Assembly: GCF_002999335.1 (NCBI RefSeq)
Contig: NW_020312066.1
Span: 56,775-120,774, forward strand
Direction of reading: 5' to 3'
DNA: 64,000 nucleotides
Source of the DNA: Cyclospora cayetanensis
Taxonomy: Eukaryota; Apicomplexa; Conoidasida; Eucoccidiorida; Eimeriidae
Shown here: in pieces, positions 21,101-33,515 of the stretch
Layout: each line of letters opens with the position of its first letter
Numbering within the stretch: the first letter of the stretch is position 1
Translations under genes and position numbers: made by a program
Notes under the pieces: model-generated
What the model was told of the DNA's origin: nothing
Databases searched by the model: none
The model's input: the letters and a program-made list of their open reading frames with translations, nothing else

Positions 21101-24100
21101 GCCAGTTCTGCCCGGACATTGCGTTACGAATTGTAGAAGACGTTTACTTCGGAGGGATGGAAGTGCCTGGCTGTGTATGGGTAAATCGATGTATTGGCAC
21201 CTTTCGTTGAAAAGCTGGGTGGTAAGTGTGGGCAGAATGGGCTTTGTCAGTTGGCCTGGCATTCTAGTCATTCCATCTTGCCTTTTAGCCATAAAGGCAA
21301 ACCAGAAGGGCTACCCGATGCTAGACTCCACGGAACGCAATACCTCGCAACAGTAGCGCAAACGGCTAACGCGTGGAGTGGCAATGCTTCTAGTTTGTGA
21401 CGTACAGGTGGAACTGACGAACTTGCAGGAGCTGCATTACCGCGCAAGCGGTAAGGTTTATCGCGGAGAGCCGGACAGCAGGTTATATGTTGTCTAACTT
21501 CTCATGATGAAAATGGTGCATGGTCTCGAGAAGTTGTGTGCCCAGTGCAGTCCACGGATGCGGGTGTGTACGACGTCTCAGTAACTCAGCAGGGTTGCTA
21601 GTCTCGGGCAGGGGTATTGTTTACCCGCATGTTGTGGGTGTTGGTGTAACCGATGCAAGAAGTTGGCCCGAGAACATTGGTAGTGCAAGTGTACGTGCCT
21701 CTGTGAAGCTTCGTATGAAGATGGACTACTTTTCCTACTTTGTAGTATGTGCTTTTGCTAAATTGAGCAAGTTTGATGGGTGAAAGTTTGAGGTTTTGTC
21801 AATTTTTTGAACGATAAAGTATCAACTTGGGCGCCGTTTGTGTTTCGCGATTTGTTGTCGCTGCCAACCTCACGCATGCTACATACTCTCGGATGCTTAT
21901 GCTTTGTGTCACACTGCTGCGCCTCAGACTTTATGCACTCTTGACTGCAGGTCACCATTGCATTCTATCCGTGCACTCCTGTTGCTCTCTTGCTCGGTGC
22001 GTGTTTTGGAATCACCAAGACAAGATGGATGCAGAGTCTTTCAGCTTCATAATCATCTGCCTTTACAACAGCGCCAATTGCGCTTTCCGTGCTGTTTGGG
22101 ATCTGATGCGACAAGTAATTACCTCCGAATTCGCTAGTGCTATGCATTGCGGTGATACCATGTATGCTTTTTGAACTACACTGTAGCTGCAAAAATTTGG
22201 TGAAACCCATCCTTTGCTACCGGACTGACGCCTAAATGCACGATATATTAACACTGGCTAGTAAGGAGAGGGTCTAGCCGCCAACAGCATGCCTCTGGAA
22301 TCAAGAGTCTGAGCTTTAAGGGCGGCTAGCTTGCAGAGTGTTGGAGCCACTTGAATCAGCCATGTTGGAAAGAATCTGTCTTTGCTAAATACGTGGTGAC
22401 AGAATGTGCGTTTCCTTCATCTTGCAACTATTCGTTAGGTATATGCTCGTAGTTCGTATATGGCAAAGGAAAGTGTTCACTAATACAGAGTCACGTTTTT
22501 CATCAGCGTTATTTTTAAGAGAATCAATGTATCCTTCTAGAGCTTTGTTGGCTTGAGTTTGATTATATGCCTTTCAAGTTCTGCCAAGGTAGGGCAGGCT
22601 TGGTGCTTCAGTTTTCAGGAAGGCACCGACAATATCTGCGCAATACTGCGTCCATGTCAAATGAGACGGTACGCACTACTGGGCGCTTGCCAAATGAACG
22701 GGCTGACTCATTCAGTAAGCGTTGCTCCGGGTCTGTCCTAATTGCTGTAGAAATGAGCTCGCTTGCGACAAACAACCAGGAAGTGTATTTTACACGATTC
22801 CGCCAAAGCTGTACGTGTATTTAAGGAGCATTTTATTTGCTTCGCAGAGCATGCGCATGGCAGATCGTAGTAATATTCGATTATTTCGGTTGTCATACAG
22901 CACCCATGCCCCAAAGGTCCCCCACTTGATGTAGTGTATAGTCTGCTGGAATGCAGGGCTTTGGACAATCTGTGTGCCACAGATGGAAGCAAATATCAGG
23001 ATAAAATGTACCCTTCGCGTGTGGTGAGTGCTAATATTTCTTGATCATTATATAGACAATGAGATGGGGCTTTGTTTGTGTTCTTCCCTGCATTATCTTG
23101 GTGAATAGTACCATATGACCCAAAGTACGCATCTCAAAAGTGTGCTGGTCTACAGCTAGAAGCAGCTCTGGTCGTTTAATCGCTCAATGTTTGGGAAGAG
23201 TTGACTGACTCGTATCAAGGCTTGCCTGGAGCCACGTTCGACTGGCTCTGAATCTGCATAACTCTTTCAAGTCATTCAGTTAATAGTGCCCCCAAATCGT
23301 TGTATAATTACAACATCTTCTAAAACGTAGGGGTTGTGCCTGGCTCGCACATGGTTTCTGCTGGCTGGCTAGCTTTATTGAAGGGGAAACCCCAAGGACA
23401 CCGTGTGTGATACCCGCTATTAGTCGTGAAGTAGTCGGACATTTCATTATCCACCTTCAATTGTCGCTTTATTGGAGCATTTCATGCATCGTATAACCCG
23501 TTAGGCTGCTGAGTTGACAACGTGCTCACGCTGAATGTAGTAAAAAGCACATATGTTCTGACTGTATCTCATAGACAGGGGATGGTCAGTGGAAGAGAAA
23601 AACCTGATGTTATTCGTTAAGGCAGGCCACTTAACGTCGCAACTTATTAGTAGATTTTCGTGTTGTACGTTTCGCTTGCGTGAACGCCGCCAAAGGGTTT
23701 TGTCTGCTTCAGGTGGCGGATTCACACAATTGCCGTTATGGTGAACAGCACCATTTCTCTGAAGGCTTACTCAAATATATTTACCTTTTGCATATCTATC
23801 CTAGCGCTCTGTTTGGCGCCGATTGGTGGAAGAAGGAGTCGCTTCTGACGCGTGTTAACTGGGTGTGTCTACAGCATAGTACCAATCGTTTCCCAAGGAA
23901 TTCGTTTGAAAGAAGGCAAAATTGATCTTAACATGGACCCATGTGTAAAATAGGTGCAGAGGGGCTTTAAAGTAAGCCTTATCAGCAAACAACGTACTAC
24001 AGCAAGTATGGGGAATGGGTATGGTGTCTATAAGCTTAGTGCATTGCGGTTGTTACACTTTTGCATCAACATAGGACTGCATTCATGTGGTGCGGGGGTA

Positions 24101-26900
24101 TACTGAATTGTCATAGAATTGAAACCAGATATTGGTGGATGTTGTGTGATAGTTTCTGATAGGCTTAGTACACGCCACTGTAATCGGCGGGCATCTTAGA
24201 AAGAAAATGCAATTTATCGTTACCGAGTAGTCCTTTTATACCGTTGTAGCCCTATTTGGGTGCACTGCAGAGTGAGCCCTAATACGTGGGAGAAAAAGAA
24301 GTTGCACTCCATTGGAGTATATTATTTATTAAAGGATGATTAAATCTACTACGACCATATTACTTTAGTGGGCTTTTGATTAGGCATCGACTAATATCAA
24401 GCCATAGAAGCTTGCCACTACTTGGGCAATCAGAGGTTGCGTGCGTGCGGGATGCCTTGGTTTGTAGCATCTGTGACATGTCGGGCTAGCTGTATTCAGA
24501 GCAGCCATGCTTGGTAAACTCAATGTATCAATGAAACAGATATATCGTAAGGAGTTTGCGGTTTTGCTGAATAGCACGGACAGATTTAGCCGCTACATGC
24601 AACAAATGGTGAAAGAGGTGGCAGTAGTATCTATAAGTACAGTACACAGTTTTGGGGACTACAGCTTGCCACTATATCGTGTTGCATGGGTGGGAAGGGT
24701 GGGAATCGTGCTTCGCAAAGTTCAACAGCAATTCGATGTGCATAAACACACAAAGTGGTGTGCCTAAACCCACTGAAGCGGTTTACATGTCATTAACACG
24801 AAGAATCCCCGCCTTGCTCTGACATAGCACTTGCGTGGTAGGATTCCAATTTATAATTCAACCATGCGATACAAGATAGCTTTGCGTTGCAGCACACATG
24901 GATACGGTATCGGATATTCCTCCATCGACCAAATTGAGTGGTTATTCATCTAAAGCAACAGGAGTTTCAATGCTGTTAAAGTGTCGCAACATGTCCCCGA
25001 ATATCCAATAACCGAGTTTCGTTTGGCATATACTGGGCTATAGCCGGAAAACATGTTAACTGGATACACCGATGCGCAAGAACGACGGTCTACAGTGAAG
25101 TCGTAATAGGAAATCCCCTTTCCTCATGGCGCTGTTGAGAACCGCGTTCTGTAGCCACTGCCAAAACATTCTCAGTGACACAGGCAAAAGCGGCGTAGTA
25201 CTATACATAAGCAAGTGCAACAAGAGCAAGCAGGAAAAGCAAATTCTCCCTTTTCAAGGAGCAAAAGCTGCACACTTTCTCGTCGCCGGTTACGTAGCAC
25301 CAATGCAATCGTTTTGCGGAGGAAGAAGCTTTTTAGTTTTTTTCTGCTTGCATATGGTACGCAAGGTAGGTGGAAAGAGCTTATCCTCATATAAATCCAT
25401 GGAATTTCGAAGATGCCATGTCAACTGGAAGACCGTGGAGGCACAATTTACTTCCCGGTTCACACATGAAGTAAATTACCTCAGGCATAATTCTCAATAT
25501 TCTTCGCTCCTGTGGGTTCACGCAGTTGGGTGAACAGTCAAAGGTTCGTAAACAAAACTAAAGCAATTCATCGGAAGCCCGTGAAAAAGGCTGCTAAATA
25601 CGAATGCGAATGTATATGGGATTCAGATTAGCAAGATGGATCACTAGCGGATTATTAGTGGAAAGTAATCCAGTCTAGCCCTCGAGCTGGGGTGTCAGTG
25701 GGACAGCTGAAAAATCCAGCGCTTAAGTATGCCTCTGTATTCAGGTGGATCAGTGTGGGCTAGTGCTGGATGTGTTCCTATATGCAGAGCGAAATAAAGG
25801 ACCCATGAAGTGTGTTGCTCTTATCGATACTCCCCGCGAATTTGCGTAACCCAACGGTCCACCCTGCTCAATTGTATGCCGCGCAAGTTCTTTGTGTGAC
25901 AACCAGCCTGCTTCGTCCAGTGCAAAGCACACCTACAGACCATCGCGTTTTGAGACTTCTGGGAGGCTTTGGTGGGAAAATCACCACATGTCATAGTGGG
26001 TTGGGAGAGCAGCATGTACACCCGCGAAGACTTGTGAGTAGGAGGACAGAGGCAGCTGCTCAAGAATTGTTGTGGTAAACCTTAGGCGCGGAGATGCCGA
26101 ACCATGATGGCACCATGTTAAAATGCGGTCATAGTAAAACGATCACTTTAAGACAGACGTAGCTCCGTTGGAAGATTTATTTCACTACAGATTTGGTATG
26201 CAAGATGCATGGAATGGTCAAAATTTTACCGGTGAGCCATAAAGGTTCCTCTACCGCCCTTAGTTGGGTACAGAAACCGACTCGATAAATGTGCATTCCT
26301 ACAAGAGTACAGACATATCCAGAAAGAGAGCACTGCTAAAACACGTGTGTGCGTAACTCTCCGCGTTTTCAGTTGCACGTGCACCCACACTACACGTAGG
26401 CGTATAGCCTGTGGCTGGGAATCTTCTAGTGTCTGTGCGCTTTTATGTAATGATTTTCACAAAATCATACATCGAGCTGCACTTGTATCCACATCTCCAC
26501 CAAAACCCGCATTGTCACCGCTACGCACGGTCGAATGTGCGCCTGTATTTCTGGATGCGCTTCTCTAAAGAGGGCTCAAAGGACGTTTTCAGGGGGTACG
26601 GCACTACACGAGAGCAAACCTTCTCAATGTGGAATATATTCACGCCCAAAATCTCTGATAGATGTCAAAGATCGCGGGAACGCTTTCTCGTGTGTTTCAA
26701 CCAAAAGCCCTGCAGCCGACATTATTGGCTGATGCGCAGAAATTCTCGTACACAAAAAAATACTGTGAAGAAGAGACTCTTCAGAACCCCTCCTGTATCT
26801 TCAGGATCTGAGCCGCCCCTAACCTCACGGCTCCCTAGGGCCCCATAGGCGCCAGTTTAACTGCTCCCTGACGGTGCTGCACATGGAGCATCTCGCAGTC
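18200..26900. other. Gene-poor segment of about 8.7 kb
   Basis: No open frame shows a domain, signal peptide, homopolymer tract or coherent codon pattern. The frames are short (about 60-145 codons), conflict in all six frames and lack the CAG tracts and GGGGCCCC palindromes of the flanks. Base composition appears more AT-rich than the neighbouring gene regions. No tandem array, terminal repeat or reverse-transcriptase/transposase motif was found. Possibilities are long intergenic DNA, a non-coding transcript, or a structural element such as a centromere; none can be decided from sequence. Confidence 0.5.
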
Positions 26901-26930
26901 TTTAGACCCTGTGGCTCTATCGCATGCAGC

Positions 26931-27998
26931 TTACGCTACATCAGCGTGCACGACCGAATGATTCTCTACGGGTGTCTGCAGGTCGGCGCCCTCTACTGTA
27001 ACTTCCTCTAAAAGGGATGCCAATATCTGCAACTGCTTCTCTAAGTCCCGAATGTTGTCTCGTGCTGACTGCGCCTTATCGGAAAAGCTGCTGCTGTTAT
27101 TGCTGCTACTGCTGGTGGTAGTGGGGCTGCTGCTGCTCCTGTTGTCATTCCCGCAGTCGGCTCTAAACAGCTGCACACCAACCAGCCAAGCACACACGAA
27201 CTCGCACACATTTATTCGAAGCCAGTAGCGCCAAACACCAGGCTCGACCCTGGAGATGCAAGCCCTACTGAAGACTCAAGAAAGGGCGGAGCGCACATTT
27301 TCCCAATCAGGAGATCCTTCTTCGGAGGAGAGCTCCTCTCCACCCCAGAGTGCTGCGAGAGCTTCTGCTGGGTCGACTACTGCAGTGGCATCTGCTGCAG
27401 GAACTGCTGAAGCCTCTGCTGCAAGACAAATACGTACAAACGCCAACGGCGAAAGCTGCAGGAAAAGCAATGAAAGGGGGCAGCAAGAAGTGTAGAAGCG
27501 GCAGAACTAACCTCTGCTGCCGAAAGATGCTGTGCATCGAGGTGCCCTTTGCGAACTTTCCTTCGATGCATGACTTCCAAACCATTCGGAGAAGAGAAGC
27601 TGCAAAAAAGAAGATTGCAGACTGCTCCTCACACAGCTTCATATCATAAAACCTAGCCGCTTACCCCCTACCTGTGTTACAACTGCGCCTAAAAGCCTTT
27701 TACGGCACAGTTTCCACAGCCAACAACAACGGCAAACAAGAGAAGGCCTCAGTAAGGGACCCCTGCCGAGCGAGCAGGGGAAGCTCCTTAAAGAGGAAGC
27801 ACACAGAGGCATAGGGAATTCCGGAGGAAGGCATTGAAAGCTGACCAGTGGATTTCTCGCCAATATGAAGGCCCTTGCAACATGCCTATCCAGGCAGAAG
27901 ATGCCGGATGCCAAGAGCGAGACGACTGAGAAACACGCGTCGCCGGTTGCAGTGCCCTCCGTCTGTAGCAGCAGCGTATGAACTAGTGCGCTAGCCAT
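26931..27998 (-). CDS. Hypothetical protein, four exons, coiled-coil C-terminus
   Basis: Unrecognised. The ATG at 27998 opens MASALVHTLLLQTEG, followed by a moderately hydrophobic stretch (FSVVSLLASGIFCL). A donor near 27675-27660, an exon starting after TTTTTTGCAG at about 27610 (frame LLFSEWFGSHASKESS), and an acidic exon (AAEASAVPAADATAVV, ELSSEEGSPDWEN) can be chained in frame. The last exon begins after GTGTGCAG near 27170 (LFRADCGNDNR), has a Ser/Asn/Thr run and ends with a short predicted coiled coil, ARDNIRDLEKQLQILASLLE, before the stop at 26931. Alternative phase choices at the second intron give a different, Gln-rich ending, so the middle is uncertain. It is head-to-head with the LRR gene. 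Confidence 0.35.
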
Positions 27999-28320
27999 CG
28001 TGCTTCAGCCGCTGCCTCTGCCCTTCTCTCGGCGAGTGCTGCTCCCGATCGTGCTCTTGCTGCCGCTGTAAGGTGGCCAGATGCTCCTCTTCAGCAGCTC
28101 CTGGTGTTCAGAAGGGCAGATCAAATGGTGCTGCAGTGGCAGTCCTCGTCGTCACACTGTTTGTTGCTTCTAGTGGAGCGGGGACTGTCAAAGCCGCAGC
28201 GGCCTCTGCCGAGACTCCCAGCCGCTTCTGGTCCAGGGAGGTGCTGCGCTACTTGTGTTCGTCCAGCGAGGTACTCTCTAGCGAGCCGAGCAGAAAATCG
28301 AAAACAAAGCCGCTGATAAT

Positions 28321-30603
28321 TTCGCGCATACAGACGCCGCTTTACGCGTGCAGCGTGCGGGATACCCAGAAACAGAGCCGCTGCGAGTGCCTCCAGGCGT
28401 CACGACACCCCGGTGCTGTTCGCCCTCGATCTTGAAGAGAAAATCTCCGGACAATACGTTGAAGGAGTATCCGCGGCGAAGTGGCGGCTTTTCATGCCAC
28501 TCGAATACGTTGAAATGGACCCTCGGAGGGGGGGCCCCCTACAGGCAGCCCAGCGCTTCTGGTATGGCGACCACCCAGAGGGGCCCCCTGCTCGCTCGCA
28601 GCGCTTGCGTGCCCTGTGAGACTGCGTCGATCTAGACCCCCCTGTCGAAGGAGTAGTATCTGGGGGTTCGTTAGACTTGCATTTTATCCATGCGGGAGCG
28701 GCTACAGCCGCAGCTCCTCGCTGCAGCTCGTTGTGTCTGAGAAGCAGCCATCTGCCACAAGGCCAAGTCTTGCCGGCGGGAAGCCTTGAGGCCTCTCCTC
28801 CGTTTATCTGGCCTCATATTGTCTGCAGTCTAGGCCTCTTTTGGTGCAGAGGAGAAGCTGACAGGGGCCCCATGGAGAATCTCTCAGGCACCTCCCCAGT
28901 CTGTGCTGCGGCAGCGCCGGCAAGCGCAGCAGCAGAAGCAGCAGCAGCGCCAACAACAGGAGAAGATGCGATTCGGGGCAGGCTGACGATCGTCTTCGAC
29001 CCTCTGCTGCAGCGAATTAGGCTCCTGGGGAGGCAACAGCACCTGGCGTCTTCGCAAGACTTACTGTCTTGCGAACTTTACGTCCAGAAGCATCAGCAGC
29101 AGCAAGATCTCAAGCGGCAGAAGCACGACACTCAGGGGCAGGACGGCAAGGCGGAAGCAGTGGAAAGAGACGCAGTCTTGGCGACTCGCGACGCGCAACA
29201 GCAGCTGAAGGAAATGGTGATGCAACAGTTGCTGCAGCGGCGAGGCACTTCCAGCGCCCACCCTTCACTCACGAAAGCAGCAACACCAGGAGCTCTCGTT
29301 GCCTGGAGTGTTGAAACGGGGGAACTGGCGGGAGGATCTCCGTGGGATTTTGATCTGGCACGCAATGTACTTACAGAATTCGACTGGAGCGTTGCTGCGG
29401 CGGCTTTAGAGTCTCTTGGGGCCTGGCAGCCTTCTCTGCTCGCAGCAGAAAGCCTTTGGAGTCTCTGCTTAACGGCAAACGAGCTGAGACGCTTGCCTCG
29501 ATTCGCTCAGGCGCCGTGTCTGCTCGGCCTGAGGGAGCTCCGGCTAAACTACAACAAAATTGAGTCTCTAGAAGACTGCAGCCTACGCCCCTGCAGCGGC
29601 GGAAGCAGCAGCAGCGCGAATGGAGATGCAAATGTTGGCCTTCTCGTGAATCTCCTGCCTCGCTTGGAGATCTTCGACCTCAAGTACAACCGGCTTAGCA
29701 GCATTAAAGGCTTCCGCCGCCTTCTGAACGGGCACCATGCCGTGAGCACGTAGGTCCTGTCAATGCCAATGCAGCTGCTGCGCTGCTGCTGCCTGATGGC
29801 GCTGCTCTCGTAGCGAGCGCTCCTTCCTTGACAGGATCTTCTGCGGCGTGAACGTTTCCCGCCTGGTCGGTTAATCCTCTCTTCGATGGCGAAAAGCAGC
29901 ATCGTGACGACGGAGCCGTCCCACGGCTTCCATGCACTGTTGGTGTGCTCAGGATCTCCTTCGGATGCAACAAAATCAGATCCCTACCTCCCGAGGAAAT
30001 GCCTCTCCTTCCCTCTTTGACGTCCTTCTCTCTCTTCGACAATCTCTTGGGTCGACCTCAAGATGACGCTACGCGGGAAGAAACACTCGCCACCGATGCA
30101 GATGCTGCACGGGATGTGCTGAAGGCAGCTGTCAAAACTATCGGCGATCACTTCCCAAAACTCGAGGTGCTTCTAGCAGGCCTTAGGCTCTCAGCTCTGC
30201 CCACCCTCCCCTTCTGAGGCATTGCCTCCCTTCGCAGTTCGAGGCACAGCCACACCTTCCTGTCGGCTTAGTTTCGCTGTGTTTGAGGCTTCCGCAGGAA
30301 CTGTATCTCTTGGGCAACCTGATCGCTGAGCTACCCAGTTTTGAAAGTGCGTTCGTGCCGATGCTGCCAGTTGTGTGCGGATGCAATGAAAGCATGGTGC
30401 TGCGAATTCGCATGGCTGCGCTCCCCCGTTGTTTGGATATGTAGGGGGTGGTAGTGGTGCTAGGGGTGGAGGTACCTCCGCTGCTTTTGTTGTCGCTGCT
30501 GCTTCCTGCAACGCTGCGGCGTAGCTTTCTAGGGGCTATCCGGTGCCCCCCCTACATCGTTTGGCGTGCAGCGCGCAATCAGTGTCTGTATGACGCATCA
30601 TAG
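28321..30603 (+). CDS. Leucine-rich-repeat protein (5' end unresolved)
   Basis: LRR protein, probably a protein-interaction scaffold. Exons with closing phases are one ending at 28615 (donor GTGAGA), then 28850-29749, 29953-30166, 30298-30346 and a small terminal exon 30572-30603. The first exon contains VLFALDLEEKISGQYVEG and PLEYVEMDPRRGGPL. Exon 28850 onward has an Ala/Gln-rich segment, then SLWSLCLTANELRRLP, LRELRLNYNKIESLE and LEIFDLKYNRLSSI, continuing with FGCNKIRSLP and LEELYLLGNLIAELP across the next junctions. These are typical LxxLxLxxNxI repeats, five or more. The join at 30166/30298 restores a perfect repeat, which supports the model. The 5' side is unclear: a signal-like frame from 28073 (AVAVLVVTLFVASSG) is in another phase and I could not splice it convincingly. 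The last exon is the least certain of the 3' part. Confidence 0.6.
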
Positions 30604-33515
30604 AAAGGTGACCCCTGCTGCTTGTCTGCGGTGTCTACGCAGCTTACCGTGCGGTTGTCTCTGAAGGGCTTCCTCACCTTGCTTTTCTTGACGGTGCCGC
30701 TCTCTAATCTTACCTTCGCGTGTTGAGGGTGTATTATTGGTACGGATCAGGGTTGGTGACGGGGGAACTCTGGTTTTTTGTAAAAGCACTTCGGGTCTGA
30801 ACGGCCTGGAGGTGCGGCAAGCTCTTCTGAGCCGCAGAGCAGCCTTAACTCATGCAGCAGTGGCTGCTCGGTAATGCGCCATTGCTTGTGCGCTTATGAA
30901 GGGCCCTCAGTTTGGTATGCCGGGACACACATGCTCCCTAACTGCAGAAGGTTCTTGTGGTAACGCTGTGTCGCTATGGCACTGTATATAGACACACTAC
31001 CAGTCACGGATTTAGACAAGGCATGTAGTCACGTATATTTTTTTATTTCTATGGGTGTATTCATAGAGATGCAACAGATTTGCATCGCCCATAAGCATAT
31101 AATAAATTCTTTCACGCTGTGATCGACTAAAAAGCCGTTGAATGTGTGGATTCGACCATCCCCACAATTCGACGCAAACAACGCTGGCTTTCTAGTGCAG
31201 TAAGCAGCACCTACACGTCACAACTTACCGCTCTAACCCTAGAAGACAGCAGTACTGAATCTCAATTTCCTGGGGAACTAAGATGCATGATGAACCGAAA
31301 GAGGCAGTGCCATCATGACACAGGTTGCTATAGGGCTTCTTAAGCCGACCGGTGTAGCGGGGAACCGCGAAGAAACAGGCTCTACAGATATCTATGCATC
31401 TGCTTGTCACAACCTCTGGCAGGAGAGTCTTGCTTGCATTTCGTTCGAGAACGTTTTGAATTAGCACCTTCTTGCGTGCCTCGATGCCCTTCTGGGCCAT
31501 ACTCTTCCCAGTCCATCCTCTCCTCTCTTATTGCCGCTCTCTGGGTTCTCTCCTTTTCAAAATCTTTGCCTTTCGATGACAAGGACTATCTATTTGAGCC
31601 GTGTATGTACGTCCACTAGAGCCCATGGGAACTAGCCCCTCTACGGACACCTGTGCCAGGGTTTGAGGACGCAACTTGCAAAGTGATGCCTATGGCAGAA
31701 CCCCCAAACAGAACAACGACACCGTTTTCGCCACAATATAATCATTGGAGTTTTTCCATGCTGCTCCCACTCCGTGGGATCTTGGAATCGCACTGATTGC
31801 GGGGAGAAGGGTTAGAGCTTTTGTAACCTCTTGGCACCCAGCACGCTTACTTGCTGCCCATATAGGAGCACATCATGGAGCCGCCATACGGCCACACGGT
31901 ATTTATCCGCTGCATATGCTGAAGTGAGCGCCATCTCCATCGTAGATTCATCTCTCATTACTGCCCCGAAATTCGCAGTACGCCGAGCAAGGGTGACAGT
32001 CAAGCGCTAGCTTTGTTTCGCCAAAAAAATACATTTTAGTCCCGCTGGGATCCAGTGCCGCACCAAAGACATGGTGAGGAACGCACTCTTGAGTGCCTCA
32101 TGAAATTTTAGAAACGCGAACGGCACGAGAAAGGAATCCATACAAGCGATGGCATCAAGAAAATCCGACACGAAGAGGCAGCCCAAGGGCACGCCCTCCT
32201 ATGCCTGTATTATTTTTTGGCAGACGCTCGAGATCAAGCAACAGCGCCAAAAGTCGTGCTTTTTTGGTTAGAGGGGATAGTCAACACCTAAAGGCAGGCT
32301 GCTTCGGACGGACAGTAGGCGAAAAGAAATGCATGGGCAAACTTCGACGTACGTTAACGTTGTTACAGTTAATTAGGCAAACTCGCTATGGGGTGCAGTC
32401 CGGGAGAGGTGCGAGATATGCACTGGGAAGGACAATTAATGGAAGGAAAGCAAACACCCATACAGCGAGCGTGAGAGAGGAGCTGAAACCGCCAATCAAG
32501 AGATGATGAACTGGAGAGACGGCAAGGAAGGGCCAGGACTAAAAGCACCCATAAGGCAGCTCTCCTGAGGCCTTCCAGAGACGAGGATGTGCAAAACGTG
32601 TATCACATCCTTGAATGCAGTCCGATAATCTCGGAGGACCTGTGTCAAACTGCCCCTGTTTCTCTAAAATATGTCTTTCAGGGGTTGTGCTGTGTGTTCC
32701 AGGCTCCCGTGGCACTAGCTAAGATCACAGTGCGCGTGTATACGTGTATATGAAGGCCACTAATATTCGCAGGTAGGTTTGGAACCCCCGAAGGCGCCAA
32801 TTTGCCGCGAAGGCAGACGGTCTTGGGAGAGGCGGCGAAACCATGATCCCTCGATAGGCAAGCTTTTTAGAGTCTTCCAGTGCATGAGCGAGGCGCAGAA
32901 CGGTTTCATTTTCGCAGGAAAAAAGGCATAATAGAAACTGCAGCGGTCTCCGTCACTTCTCCAGCTCCACTGGAGGCATGAACCACGCGAGCATCAGTGC
33001 CACAGAGCCGCCCGAGAGCACCCGTATGCGAATAGCGCGGCTTGGTGGAGATGTGTTCAGTTTCTTCTTGAGACACCGCAGCATGATTTTATGAGCGGTT
33101 TCTCCCCGAAAGGGACTTATTTGCCTTTTCTTCCCCTTCCTTACCCCTTGTCATCGGCAGGGGAGACCACCCTGCAGCCTTGTGTCTAACCACTGAGGGA
33201 GGGGCCCCTCCGCCGACAGAGGCATCCCAGCGGGCAACCGATTGTTCAGCGTCCTGTCTTGAGGCAGCAGTACTACGCAACTCCTAAATGCATATTTTTC
33301 CCCCTTTACCAAGGAACCAACCTCCGAACGCCCCTATTGCAGTATTTTCAAGTCCGAGGCGGGGTGTCTCGCGCGCAGGTTGCTCGCTCCGTTCCGTCCA
33401 GCGAGCTCCGTGCGATCCAGCGGCCACCGACATTCGCATTTCCCATGAAGAATAAGCACAGGCGTTAACAGAGGGAAGGCTCCCCCTGAGCAGCAGAAGC
33501 TGCTGCAGCGTCACC
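30604..33515. other. Intergenic, no gene seen
   Basis: About 2.9 kb between the LRR gene and the Sen1-like gene. Short conflicting frames only. It contains a perfect 14-bp palindrome, GGAGGGGCCCCTCC, at 33198-33211. Confidence 0.55.
33198..33211. promoter_or_regulatory. 14-bp GGGGCCCC palindrome upstream of the Sen1-like gene
   Basis: GGAGGGGCCCCTCC, perfectly self-complementary, about 305 bases upstream of the ATG at 33516. Same core as blocks near other gene starts. Confidence 0.3.

Noticed and set aside
25126..25533. 135-codon frame in the gene-poor segment
   Set aside because: No motif, no signal or TM pattern, competing frames in the same place; consistent with chance.
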